Source of the DNA: Streptomyces sp. NBC_01445
GTDB lineage: Bacteria > Actinomycetota > Actinomycetes > Streptomycetales > Streptomycetaceae
Direction of reading: 5' to 3'
NCBI RefSeq assembly: GCF_035918235.1
Contig: NZ_CP109485.1
Location: forward strand, 9,455,001-9,519,000
DNA: 64,000 nucleotides
A model generated the notes under the pieces. It saw only the letters and a list, made by a program, of their open reading frames with translations. It was not told the DNA's origin and searched no databases. A program made the translations under genes and the position numbers. Of this stretch, positions 8,266-16,300 are shown one piece after another (within the stretch, counting starts at the first letter, position 1; every line of letters starts with the position of its first letter).

Positions 8266-9360
8266 ATGAACGAACCTCCCCTGGGCAGGCGTCTGCTCGA
8301 CACGCTCTTCGGGGCGAGCCCCTCGCGTCAGGCCGGCTGCGACAGCGCAGCCGATGACGGATGGCACGTGCCGGCGGACGACGTCCCGCACGTGCGGACA
8401 TGGATGTCCTGGCCGGCGAGCAGATCCATCTGGGGCCGCCGGCTGTCCGGCGTCCAGCAGGACATCGCCCTCATCGCCCGCACGGTCGCCGCCTACGAGG
8501 CCGTCATCATGTGTGCCCCGGACGAGGACACCGCCGATGACGCCAGGGCTGCCTGCGGCCGGGACGTCACCGTCATCACGTCCATCCCCACGGACGACCT
8601 CTGGATGCGCGACACGTGCGCCGTCTTCCGGCGCGACGGCCGGGGAAACCGTGACGCCGTAGGCCTCAACTTCAACGGGTGGGGCCACAAGCAGACGCAC
8701 CGGGATGACGCCGCCGTGGCCGAGTGGGTCGCCGAATTCAATGAACTCGAATTCGAATGGGCGGACTTCGTCGGAGAAGGCGGCTCGATCGAGACCGACG
8801 GTGACGGGACGGTGATGGCCACCGAGAGCAGCCTCGTCAACAAGAACCGCAATCGCGGAATGAGCCGGACGGAAATCGAGGAGGCCGTACTGCACGCATA
8901 CGGCGCCGAAAAGATGATCTGGGTTCCCGGCGTCCGCGGCCGGGACATCACCGACAACCACATCGACGTCACGTCCCGCTTCATCCGCCCCGGCGTCGTC
9001 ATGGTGCAGATGCCGCCCGGCGGCAGGGGAGACGTCTGGGCCCGCGACGCGCGTGAGCAGTTCGCGATCCTGTCCGGCGAGACCGACGCCAGGGGGAGAA
9101 GACTCCAGGTCATCCAGGTCGATGGCCCCGACACCGTCCGCTCACGCAGCTCGCAGTTCGTCGACTCGTACCTCAATTTCCATGTCGTCAACGGCGCCGT
9201 CATCACGGCACAGTTCGGGGACCGGACGAAGGACCATGCCGCCCGCCAGGCCCTCTCCGACGCGTTCCCCGGGCGCGAGGTGATCCAGCTCGATGTCGAC
9301 CGCCTCATGGGCGGAGGCGGCGGCATTCACTGCTCCACCATGCACGAACCCGTGCCGTAG
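8266..9360 (+). CDS. agmatine deiminase family protein, second copy
   Basis: 364 residues from ATG 8266, which has GGAG 7 nt upstream. A longer form from GTG 8071 (429 residues, AGGGGA 5 nt upstream, coupled to a short leader) is possible; its extra 65 residues have no recognisable domain. The deiminase core starts near residue 33 (WHVPADDVPHVRTWMSWPA), carries IPTDDLWMRDTCAVF and NFNGWGHKQTHRDD, and ends with the nucleophile motif GGGGGIHC (Cys356). No secretion signal is evident. It is closer to the third copy than to the first (shared ESSxVNKNRN and MSWP blocks). It is under the island operator, so it should be co-regulated with urease. The exact substrate is unproven. Confidence 0.9.
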   Translation: MNEPPLGRRLLDTLFGASPSRQAGCDSAADDGWHVPADDVPHVRTWMSWPASRSIWGRRLSGVQQDIALIARTVAAYEAVIMCAPDEDTADDARAACGRDVTVITSIPTDDLWMRDTCAVFRRDGRGNRDAVGLNFNGWGHKQTHRDDAAVAEWVAEFNELEFEWADFVGEGGSIETDGDGTVMATESSLVNKNRNRGMSRTEIEEAVLHAYGAEKMIWVPGVRGRDITDNHIDVTSRFIRPGVVMVQMPPGGRGDVWARDAREQFAILSGETDARGRRLQVIQVDGPDTVRSRSSQFVDSYLNFHVVNGAVITAQFGDRTKDHAARQALSDAFPGREVIQLDVDRLMGGGGGIHCSTMHEPVP

Positions 9361-9477
9361 ACCCCCACACGCACGCAGATGACCGAAAACGCATCCAGCC
9401 ACCTGAGAAACACAGAACGCGCCCCGATAACCGAACAGGCAAAAGCCGTCGGATATTTCTGTCCCAGGGCTCCACGA

Positions 9478-9499
9478 TTCAGGATCCAGGAATCCTGAA
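9478..9499. promoter_or_regulatory. inverted repeat before the third agmatine deiminase
   Basis: Perfect 8-bp arms TTCAGGAT and ATCCTGAA are separated by 6 nt, ending 32 bp before GTG 9532. It differs from the TGACTGAA operator although both contain TTCAG. It could be an operator or a terminator of the preceding gene (a few A residues follow, no T tract). Confidence 0.4.
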
Positions 9500-9531
9500 A
9501 GTAGCCCGTCAGCTGAATTCCGGAGTTCTCA

Positions 9532-10692
9532 GTGCCCCGTCCCCCCATGTCCCGTCGCAGTGCGCTGCGTTCCTTCGCCGGCATCGGCGCGCTGGCCCTC
9601 GGAGCCGCGGCCTGCGGCCCCGGAGACGAACCGACCTCCTCCGCGTCCTCGTCCACCGCGAGCGGGGTGAAGGCGTCGGGCCGCAGGTTCGGAGCGGAGT
9701 GGGACAGCCACACTCGTACGTTCATGTCCTGGCCCGCGCTGGAATCGGTGTGGTTCGAGGATCTGCCCGCCGTGCGCGGCGACATCGCTCGTGTGGCGCG
9801 GGCCGTGGCGGAGTACGAGGCAGTGGTGCTCATGGCCCGGCCGGAACAGGTCGACGCCGCCCAGCGTGCTTGCGGCTCCCAGGTCGAGGTCATCCCACTC
9901 GAAGTGGACGACCTGTGGGCGCGCGACATCGTCCCCGTGTTCGTGGAGGAGTCGGACGGCCGCCTGCTGGGCGTCGATTTCAACTTCAACGGCTGGGGCG
10001 ACAAGCAGGAGCACCGCAATGACGCCCGGGTCGGCCGACTCCTGCTGGCCAAGTACGACATCGCCCGCTCGAAGGCCCCGCTCGTCGCCGAGGGCGGCTC
10101 CTTCGAGACCGACGGCGAGGGCACGCTCCTGCTCACCGAGAGTTCGGTGGTCAACAAGAACCGCAACCCCGGCAAGAGCCGCGACCAGATCGAGGCCGAG
10201 CTCAAGAGCACGCTGGGCGTCGAGAAGGTGCTCTGGCTGGCCGGAGTGCGGGGCCAGGACATCACGGACGCCCACGTCGACAGCCTCGTCAGGTTCACCG
10301 CGCCGGGCGTCGTCCTCGTGGACCAGGCGTATCCCGGCAGCCCGCCGGACGTGTGGTCGCGCTCGGCGGACCAGGCCAGGTCGGTCCTCAAGGAAGCCAC
10401 GGATGCCCGCGGCAAGCGCCTGGAAGTCGTCGGCCTGCCTCAGCCGGACCTCGACAAGATCACCGGTCGCGGCGACGACTTCGTATCGACGTATGCGAAC
10501 TTCTACGTCGCCAACGGCGCCGTGTTCATGCCGCGCTTCGGCGACGCCCGGGCCGACGACCGCGCGAAGGGGATCCTCCAGGACCACTTCCCGACGCGCG
10601 ACATCGTGCCCGTGGAGATCGACACCATCGCGGGTGGCGGCGGCGGAATCCACTGCTCGACCCACGACCAGCCGGGCAAGCCGGCCGCGTAA
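9532..10692 (+). CDS. agmatine deiminase family protein, exported (Tat/lipoprotein) copy
   Basis: 386 residues. GTG 9532 has GGAG 6 nt upstream; the internal ATG 9547 has none. The N-terminus reads MSRRSALRSFAGIGALALGA followed by a Cys, which combines a twin-arginine motif with a lipobox (LGAAAC), so the enzyme should act outside the membrane. After a Ser/Thr linker the deiminase fold begins (HTRTFMSWPALESVW), with LEVDDLWARDIVPVF, FNGWGDKQEHRND and GGGGGIHC (Cys375). It follows the second copy by 171 nt in the same direction. An extracellular deiminase could act on agmatine or peptide-bound arginine outside the cell; which one is open. Confidence 0.9.
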   Translation: MPRPPMSRRSALRSFAGIGALALGAAACGPGDEPTSSASSSTASGVKASGRRFGAEWDSHTRTFMSWPALESVWFEDLPAVRGDIARVARAVAEYEAVVLMARPEQVDAAQRACGSQVEVIPLEVDDLWARDIVPVFVEESDGRLLGVDFNFNGWGDKQEHRNDARVGRLLLAKYDIARSKAPLVAEGGSFETDGEGTLLLTESSVVNKNRNPGKSRDQIEAELKSTLGVEKVLWLAGVRGQDITDAHVDSLVRFTAPGVVLVDQAYPGSPPDVWSRSADQARSVLKEATDARGKRLEVVGLPQPDLDKITGRGDDFVSTYANFYVANGAVFMPRFGDARADDRAKGILQDHFPTRDIVPVEIDTIAGGGGGIHCSTHDQPGKPAA

Positions 10693-11069
10693 CCCCAGGC
10701 CACGCACGGGGCCGCCAGGTCAGGGACGAGCCGTCGCATGCCGAGCGGCAGAAATCGGCTCGTTTCCTGGCCGGCGGCTCTGGCGGCTCTGGTGGCTCTG
10801 GTAGCTCGGGCAGGTCTGGCAGCTCTCGCGCGCCTCCGTCGTCGCGGTCCGTGGTGGCCGTCGTCCTGGCGGGAGCAGGGCCGAGGCGCCCGTCGGGGGT
10901 CCGGCTGTCCTCCTGAACATGGCGCATCGACGGTGCGGCTTCCGTTGTACCGCGAACGTATTGCCGGTGAACCCTTGACGTCTCGCGACCCTCCGCTATT
11001 AGATCTCCTTTATTGGGCATGCGACCAATAGGGTCGCGGTCATGCCGTGACGCTTCATGGGAGGACGCG
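10693..11069. other. intergenic region with a Gly/Ser-codon-like 9-bp repeat and a nested dyad
   Basis: No convincing gene. At 10775-10830 an imperfect 9-nt repeat (GGYGGCTCT-like, about six units) occurs, with no supported frame on either strand. At 10984-11038 a nested dyad lies just before the permease (listed separately). Confidence 0.5.
10984..11038 (+). promoter_or_regulatory. nested inverted repeats upstream of NCS1 permease
   Basis: Outer 9-bp arms CGCGACCCT (10984-10992) and AGGGTCGCG (11030-11038) enclose inner arms TATTGG (11011-11016) and CCAATA (11025-11030). The inner part is AT-rich for this genome and the dyad ends 31 nt before the permease start, so it is either a repressor site or a structured 5' leader. 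Confidence 0.5.
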
Positions 11070-12515
11070 ATGGCGACCAGAGACCTGACAGCCACCGTCG
11101 GCAGTGACGCGGCCAAGGCCGTGGAACAGGCCGGACAGCTGGAAGCGCACGGGATCGACTACATCCCCGAGGAGGAGCGGCACGGACGGCCGCGGGAGCT
11201 GTTCGCCGTTTGGGCGGCGCCCAATGTGAGCTACCTGAGCCTCGTCGTGGGTGCGGCGCTGGTCCTGATGGGCCTCACCCTCGGGCAGGCGCTTGCGGTG
11301 ATCGTCGCCGGCAACCTGCTGTGGGCGCTCACGGGAGTCCTGGCCGTCAGCGGACCGGCCGCGGGCACCACGGGCTCGGTCATCTCCCGTGCCATGTACG
11401 GAATCCTCGGGAACAAGGCCGTCATCGTGCTCACCGGCTGGCTGATCTCCGCCGCCTATCTGGCGTTGAACTGGTCCGCCGCCTCGGTCGCCGCGTTCGG
11501 GCTCGCCCGACGGCTCGGCGCACCCGACAGCCCCGTGCTCGACGCCGTCGTCATCTGCGGGATCGCCGCGGTCACCCTCGTGGTCAGCGTGTACGGCCAC
11601 GCCACGATCGTGCGGCTGTACTCCGTGCTGAGCGTCGCCCTCACCGTCGTGTTCGTCGTGGTGAGCGGCTACGTGCTGGCGCACACCGACTGGTCCTACC
11701 GGCCCGCCGAGTCACTGCACGGCGCCCAGCTCTGGGTGACGCTGGCCGGCGGCTTCGCGATCATCGCGTCCACCCCGCTCTCGTACAGCAACAGCCCCGA
11801 CCTGGCGCGATACCTGCCGCGCGACAGCAAGCCGATGGCGGTGGCCGGGTGGACCGCGCTCGGGGCCTTTCTGCCGAGCGTGCTCTTCACCGGCGTCGGC
11901 GCCCTGGCCGCCACCACGCTCGACATGAGCGACCCGGAGGCGGCGCTCGAGGGGATCCTCCCGGGCTGGTTCATCCCGGTGTTCGTCATCGCCGTCGTCC
12001 TCAACACTGTCGCCAACAACGGCCTCACCGCGTACAGCGCGGGTCTGACGTTCCAGTCCATCGGCGTGCGGCTCGGCCGGATCTGGGCCGTCCTGATCAT
12101 CGGCATCCTGGCCACGGCGATGACGCTGTACGCCCTCCTCGTCTTCGACTTCCTGACCAGCGTGAACACCATGCTCGAACTCGTCGTGGTGGTCACGGGA
12201 CCGGCCGTCGGCGTGTACGTCGCCGACATCTGGATCTGCCGCAACCGCTACGACGGCCCCCAGCTCCTCGACGAGCGGCGCGGCAGCCCGTTCTGGTACG
12301 ACGCGGGCGTGCACCGGGCGGGAGTGGCGGGTTTCCTCGCCGGTGCTCTCGCCGGAGTCCTGTGCGTGAGTACGAGCTTCTGGACCGGCCCCGTCTCGTC
12401 CTCGCTCGGCGGCGCGAACCTGTCCCTCGTCGCGGGACTCGTGGTCTCTGCAGTCGTGTACGGGGGGTTGGGACGCACCCGGCGCCGCGCGGTGACCCGT
12501 GAACCGGGCGCGTGA
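11070..12515 (+). CDS. NCS1-family permease (cytosine/purine/allantoin type)
   Basis: 481 residues from ATG 11070, preceded by GGGAGGAC. The protein has a soluble N-terminus with the NCS1-type stretch (GIDYIPEEERHGRPRELFAVW) and about 12 membrane spans, including PNVSYLSLVVGAAL, the family region NPDLARYLP-like (SYSNSPDLARYLP) and NTVANNGLTAYSAGL. NCS1 carriers import nucleobases, hydantoins or related N-compounds with Na+ or H+. The C45 hydrolase and isochorismatase-like genes follow on the same strand with gaps of 85 and 91 nt, suggesting uptake plus hydrolysis of an amide-type nitrogen source. Substrate unknown. Confidence 0.9.
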   Translation: MATRDLTATVGSDAAKAVEQAGQLEAHGIDYIPEEERHGRPRELFAVWAAPNVSYLSLVVGAALVLMGLTLGQALAVIVAGNLLWALTGVLAVSGPAAGTTGSVISRAMYGILGNKAVIVLTGWLISAAYLALNWSAASVAAFGLARRLGAPDSPVLDAVVICGIAAVTLVVSVYGHATIVRLYSVLSVALTVVFVVVSGYVLAHTDWSYRPAESLHGAQLWVTLAGGFAIIASTPLSYSNSPDLARYLPRDSKPMAVAGWTALGAFLPSVLFTGVGALAATTLDMSDPEAALEGILPGWFIPVFVIAVVLNTVANNGLTAYSAGLTFQSIGVRLGRIWAVLIIGILATAMTLYALLVFDFLTSVNTMLELVVVVTGPAVGVYVADIWICRNRYDGPQLLDERRGSPFWYDAGVHRAGVAGFLAGALAGVLCVSTSFWTGPVSSSLGGANLSLVAGLVVSAVVYGGLGRTRRRAVTREPGA

Positions 12516-12600
12516 CCGACGCGCCGCAGCCACCTCCCCACGCAATGCCCCGACATCCCCACACCGCCAAATCCCCACACCCTCCGAGGAGAAGGCAGTC

Positions 12601-13731
12601 ATGATCGCCCGTCCCGCCGAACGCCTCCACGTCGCGGTCACCTCGTCCGACCCCTTCGCGCGCGGAGCCGCCCGCGGTGAGCGGCTGCGCGACACCCTCC
12701 CCGGAGGGATCGCCGGGTACGACCGCTTCTTTCGTCTCGGCGGCATCGGCCCGCAGCAGGTCCGCGACGACGCCGAGCGTGCTCTCGCCGCCATCGACGC
12801 GTTCCGCCCCCATGCGCGGGCCGAGATCGAAGGAATCGCACATGGCGCCGGCGTCGACGTCTGGCGCATTGCCGCGCTCAACGCCCGCACCGAGATACTC
12901 GCCCGCAGCGCCACCGTCCCACCCGGCGAGTGCTCGACGATCGTCCGCCGCACGGGTGGCACGGGTGGCGCCGCCGGCACCGTCGACACCTTCGGAATCC
13001 AGACCTGGGACTGGCATGTCGAGCTGAACCCCTACTGGCACACCCTGGAATCCCGCGGCGGCCCCCATGACGTGGTCGGCCTCACCGAGCATGGCATCCT
13101 CGGCAAGATCGGCATCAACAGCACAGGCCTCGCACTGCACTTCAACATCCTGGGCCACCGCCGAGACGGCGTCGGCGGCGTCCCCGTGCACGTCCTTGCC
13201 GCCGTCGTCCTGGAGGAAGCCGGGAGCGTGGCGGAGGCGGTCGAGATCGTGCGCGGCGCCCCGATCGCCTCGTCGGGATCGTTCGCCCTCTTCGACACCA
13301 CCGAGGCCGTACTCCTCGACCTGAGTCCCGAGGGCGTGTTCGCGGTGGAGACCGACCGGGGCACGCTCGTGCGCACCAACCACTTCCTCTCGCCGACCCC
13401 TGCGGCCGGCGAGAAGACCTGGCTCTACCAGCCGGATTCCGGCGAGCGCTACGACCTCATCCGCAAGCGCCTGAGGCCCACCGCGCTGCCGCAGTCACCG
13501 GACGAACTCGTCGCCCTTCTCGTATCGGGGGAGGGCGAAGCGGCCCTCACCTGCCTGCCCGACATGAGCCTTCCTGAGGGACAGCGGTGGGCCAGCCTGG
13601 CGACGGTCGTCCTCGAACCGGCCACGAGCACGGCGCGCATCCTGGACGGCACACCGGCAGACGCCGGTTCACGGCCCTGGCGCCACCTCGCGGCACAGCG
13701 TGGCTCGGATGCCGGATCCGGTACGCGGTGA
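12601..13731 (+). CDS. C45-family autoproteolytic acyltransferase/hydrolase
   Basis: 376 residues from ATG 12601 with GAGGAGAAGG upstream (the GTG at 12499 lies inside the preceding gene's end and lacks support). The family is N-terminal nucleophile hydrolases related to acyl-CoA:6-aminopenicillanate acyltransferase: residues 1-105 form the pro-part (FARGAARGERLR, GIAHGAGVDVWRIAALNART) and Cys in PPGECSTI is the likely self-cleavage nucleophile. TFGIQTWDWH and GKIGINSTGLALHFN are family blocks. It probably cleaves or forms an amide bond; the substrate is not evident. It sits in a probable operon with an NCS1 permease. Confidence 0.85.
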   Translation: MIARPAERLHVAVTSSDPFARGAARGERLRDTLPGGIAGYDRFFRLGGIGPQQVRDDAERALAAIDAFRPHARAEIEGIAHGAGVDVWRIAALNARTEILARSATVPPGECSTIVRRTGGTGGAAGTVDTFGIQTWDWHVELNPYWHTLESRGGPHDVVGLTEHGILGKIGINSTGLALHFNILGHRRDGVGGVPVHVLAAVVLEEAGSVAEAVEIVRGAPIASSGSFALFDTTEAVLLDLSPEGVFAVETDRGTLVRTNHFLSPTPAAGEKTWLYQPDSGERYDLIRKRLRPTALPQSPDELVALLVSGEGEAALTCLPDMSLPEGQRWASLATVVLEPATSTARILDGTPADAGSRPWRHLAAQRGSDAGSGTR

Positions 13732-13822
13732 ACTCTTCACAGCACCGGACCCTGCTTCTCAAGGTCTTCTGATTCCATGGAGGCCCCACGCGAGGGCCTC
13801 TGTGAGGGAAGGGACAGCAAGC

Positions 13823-14389
13823 ATGGCGAAGGCGAACAGTGCTCTGCTCGTGATGGACGTCCAGCGGGACGTCGTCCGCATCGCCGACGACGGATCCGGT
13901 TGTCTGGCCCGCCTGAAAGGGGCGATCGCGGGCGCCCGCGCGGCGGGTGTCCCCGTGATCTACGTGGTCATGCGGCTACGGCCGGGTCAGCCTGAAGTCA
14001 GCCCGCGCAACAGGACGCTCGCCACCGTTCTGCAGGCGGGGCTGTTCACCGAAGGGGCTCCCGGCACCGAGATCCACGACGATGTGGCGCCCCGGCCGGG
14101 CGACATCGTGGTCACCAAGAGACGGGCGAGCGCGTTCTCGGGCAGCGACCTCGACCTGGTGCTCAGGGCTCGCGACATCAACAGCCTTGTGCTGGCGGGC
14201 ATCGCGACCAGCGGTGTGGTGCTGCACACCCTGTGCCAGGCCAACGACCTGGACTTCGGCCTCACCGTCCTGTCGGACGCCTGCCTCGACCTCGACCCGG
14301 AGGTGCACCGGACCCTCATCGGGAAACTGTTCCCGCAGTGGGCGGAGGTCGTCACCGTCGAGGACTGGGTCGGTTCCCTCGCTCGGTGA
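13823..14389 (+). CDS. isochorismatase-like cysteine hydrolase family protein, catalytic Cys absent
   Basis: 188 residues from ATG 13823 (GGGAAGGGA upstream). The fold is visible from ALLVMDVQ (acid of the usual triad), a central TKRRASAFSGSDLD (Lys), and GIATSGVVLHTLCQAND. In nicotinamidases and N-carbamoyl hydrolases the position after ATSG or ATN is Cys; here it is Val, although a Cys follows six residues later. It may therefore be inactive as a hydrolase or use an isochorismatase-like mechanism. It ends the permease/C45 group. Confidence 0.82.
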   Translation: MAKANSALLVMDVQRDVVRIADDGSGCLARLKGAIAGARAAGVPVIYVVMRLRPGQPEVSPRNRTLATVLQAGLFTEGAPGTEIHDDVAPRPGDIVVTKRRASAFSGSDLDLVLRARDINSLVLAGIATSGVVLHTLCQANDLDFGLTVLSDACLDLDPEVHRTLIGKLFPQWAEVVTVEDWVGSLAR

Positions 14390-14440
14390 CGGGCGCCCAT
14401 CACCTTCCTCATCGGCCACGAGCACCCGAATGTATGGTGA

Positions 14441-14469
14441 TCACCCCACTCGGTTCGGGTGTGGGGTGA
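14441..14469 (+). promoter_or_regulatory. hairpin before small zinc-ribbon gene
   Basis: 9-bp arms TCACCCCAC and GTGGGGTGA with an 11-nt loop lie 21 nt before ATG 14490; TATGGT at 14433-14438 could be a -10. It would form a stable 5' leader stem. Confidence 0.4.
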
Positions 14470-14489
14470 CGACTCGGGGGAGTACGACC

Positions 14490-14714
14490 ATGGCCAAGCC
14501 GGTACGCGCGTCGCTGGGGGAGATGTGGATCACCTGCCAGGTCTGCCGCAGCGAACTTTTCCGTGAGCGCGGCATCAAGCTCAACAGCACCGGCATGGAG
14601 TTCATGAAGCTGGCGTGGGCGGACGAGACGGCGACGGGTCTGATCTGCTGGAAGTGCGGATACGTGCACCTCTTCGTGAACCGTGAGATCCGGCTTCACC
14701 GGGCCGAGGACTGA
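14490..14714 (+). CDS. small zinc-ribbon-like protein
   Basis: 74 residues. Two CxxC knuckles (CQVC near residue 16 and CWKC near 53) suggest one Zn-bound ribbon, with a short helical insert between them and a basic tail (VNREIRLHRAED). GGGGGAG precedes the ATG at a good distance. No family name can be assigned. It stands alone after a hairpin leader. Confidence 0.7.
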   Translation: MAKPVRASLGEMWITCQVCRSELFRERGIKLNSTGMEFMKLAWADETATGLICWKCGYVHLFVNREIRLHRAED

Positions 14715-14860
14715 CCTGGCGCGGGAAGTCGTAGGCCTCCCCGGTATCGACACGCAGGGTTCCGTATGAGATCCGGGCCGGAAGCGGGAACAGACGGCGG
14801 GGGCCGACCGTTCTTGCTGACAATGCCGTGTGCACTGGCGATGAGGGGGAGGGGGCGTTC

Positions 14861-14977
14861 ATGACCCAAGTGTCCCGCCTGTGCGCCCTGGTCCTCGCCC
14901 CGTACCGCCAGGTGCACCTGTACACCCGGGCCCATATCGACCTCCAGCGCGTGGCCGGCGCGCTCTGTTGTTCCTGA
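14861..14977 (+). CDS. cysteine-type attenuator leader peptide
   Basis: 38 residues ending in adjacent Cys codons (...RVAGALCCS). The YTRAHIDLQRVAGALC core matches the short leader peptides that precede sulfur and cysteine-related operons in actinomycetes (established pattern). GGGGGAGGGGG lies just upstream. It is followed after 74 nt by two flavin-dependent monooxygenases, so ribosome pausing at the Cys codons could report cysteine supply and control them. Confidence 0.75.
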   Translation: MTQVSRLCALVLAPYRQVHLYTRAHIDLQRVAGALCCS

Positions 14978-14996
14978 CCGGATTCTTCGCCGTCGC

Positions 14997-15013
14997 ACCC
15001 TCCGCCTGAGGGT
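14997..15013 (+). promoter_or_regulatory. short hairpin in the leader-to-LLM interval
   Basis: ACCCTC and GAGGGT form a 6-bp stem with a 5-nt loop, 20 nt after the leader-peptide stop and 38 nt before the LLM GTG. It could be part of an attenuator; only this stem is obvious. Confidence 0.35.
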
Positions 15014-15051
15014 CGCTCATCTCGTACGGTCGATCAGGAAGGCACCCTTTC

Positions 15052-16281
15052 GTGTCCTCGTCTTCTTTGCTGCCCTCTTCAAACTCCGCACTGCACCTCG
15101 CCGTTGCCCTCGACGGCGCAGGCTGGCACCCGGCCGCCTGGCGCGAGCAGGTGTCCCGGCCCCGGGAGCTGTTCACCGCCCGCTACTGGACCGACCTCGT
15201 CCAGGAGGCCGAGCGCGGGCTGCTCGACTTCGTGACGATCGAGGACGGACTCGGGCCGCAGTCCGCGCACTTCACGGAACCCGACGCCCGCACCGACCAG
15301 GTCCGCGGGCGCCTCGACGCCGTGCTCATCGCCGCCCGCGTCGCCCCGCTGACCCGGCACATAGGCCTCGTGCCGACCGTGGTCGCCACACACACGGAGC
15401 CGTTCCACATATCCAAGGCGATCGCCACGCTCGACTATGTGAGCTCCGGCCGCGCCGGTCTACGCGTACAGGTGTCGGCACGCCGGAACGAGGCCGCGCA
15501 CTTCGGACGCCGTACGTTCCCCGCACTGCGCATCGAGGACCTGGACAGCCCGGAGGCGAAAGAGCTGACGGGCGACCTGTTCGACGAGGCCTCCGACTAC
15601 GTCGAAGCAGTGCGCCGGCTGTGGGACAGCTGGGAGGACGACGCCGAGATCAGGGACGTCGCCACCGGCCGCTTCATCGACCGCGACAAGCTGCACTACA
15701 TCAACTTCGAGGGCAGGCGCTTCAGCGTCAAGGGCCCCTCGATCACGCCACGTCCGCCCCAGGGACAGCCGGTCGTCAGCGCCCTGGCCCACCGGAGCGT
15801 GCCGTTCCAACTCGTCGCACGCTCCACCGACATCGGATACGTGACCCCGCACGACGCGGACCAGGCGCGTGCCATCGTCGACGAGATCCGTACGGCACAG
15901 GCCGCGGCCGGACGCTCGGACGAGCCCGTCCATGTCTTCGGAGACCTCGTGGTCTTCCTGGACGACGACCCGGCCGCGGCGGCGACACGGCGCGAACGCC
16001 TCGACGGCCTGGCGGGCTACACGTACGCCGGCGACGCACGGATCTTCACGGGCACCCCCGTGCAACTCGCCGATCTGCTCCAGGAGTTGCAGCAGTCTGG
16101 CCTCACCGGCTTCCGGCTTCGTCCCGCCGTCGTCGGCCACGATCTACCCGCGATCACCCAGGGACTCGTCCCCGAGCTGCAGCGGCGCGGAGCGTTCCGG
16201 AGCGCGTACGAGGCCGACACCCTGCGCGGACTCCTCGGGCTCGCGCGCCCCGCCAACCGCTACGCCACCGCCACCGCCTGA
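15052..16281 (+). CDS. LLM-class flavin-dependent monooxygenase
   Basis: 409 residues, GTG start with AGGAAGG upstream. The bacterial-luciferase-like fold is supported by LHLAVALDGAGWHP, LLDFVTIEDGLG, HIGLVPTVVATHTEPFHISK, ATLDYVSSGRAGLRVQVSA and a C-terminal TGTPVQLADLLQEL. These enzymes use FMNH2 and O2, often to release sulfite from sulfonates or to oxidise organosulfur compounds. The Cys-rich leader peptide upstream and the second monooxygenase 19 nt downstream support a sulfur-scavenging role (inference). Confidence 0.9.
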   Translation: MSSSSLLPSSNSALHLAVALDGAGWHPAAWREQVSRPRELFTARYWTDLVQEAERGLLDFVTIEDGLGPQSAHFTEPDARTDQVRGRLDAVLIAARVAPLTRHIGLVPTVVATHTEPFHISKAIATLDYVSSGRAGLRVQVSARRNEAAHFGRRTFPALRIEDLDSPEAKELTGDLFDEASDYVEAVRRLWDSWEDDAEIRDVATGRFIDRDKLHYINFEGRRFSVKGPSITPRPPQGQPVVSALAHRSVPFQLVARSTDIGYVTPHDADQARAIVDEIRTAQAAAGRSDEPVHVFGDLVVFLDDDPAAAATRRERLDGLAGYTYAGDARIFTGTPVQLADLLQELQQSGLTGFRLRPAVVGHDLPAITQGLVPELQRRGAFRSAYEADTLRGLLGLARPANRYATATA

Positions 16282-16300
16282 GCCGGAGGGAACACAGACC

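Noticed and set aside
10775..10830. Gly/Ser-rich or Pro/Glu-rich small protein on either strand
   Set aside because: The repetitive frame has no start with ribosome site and no conserved neighbours; probably simple repeat DNA.
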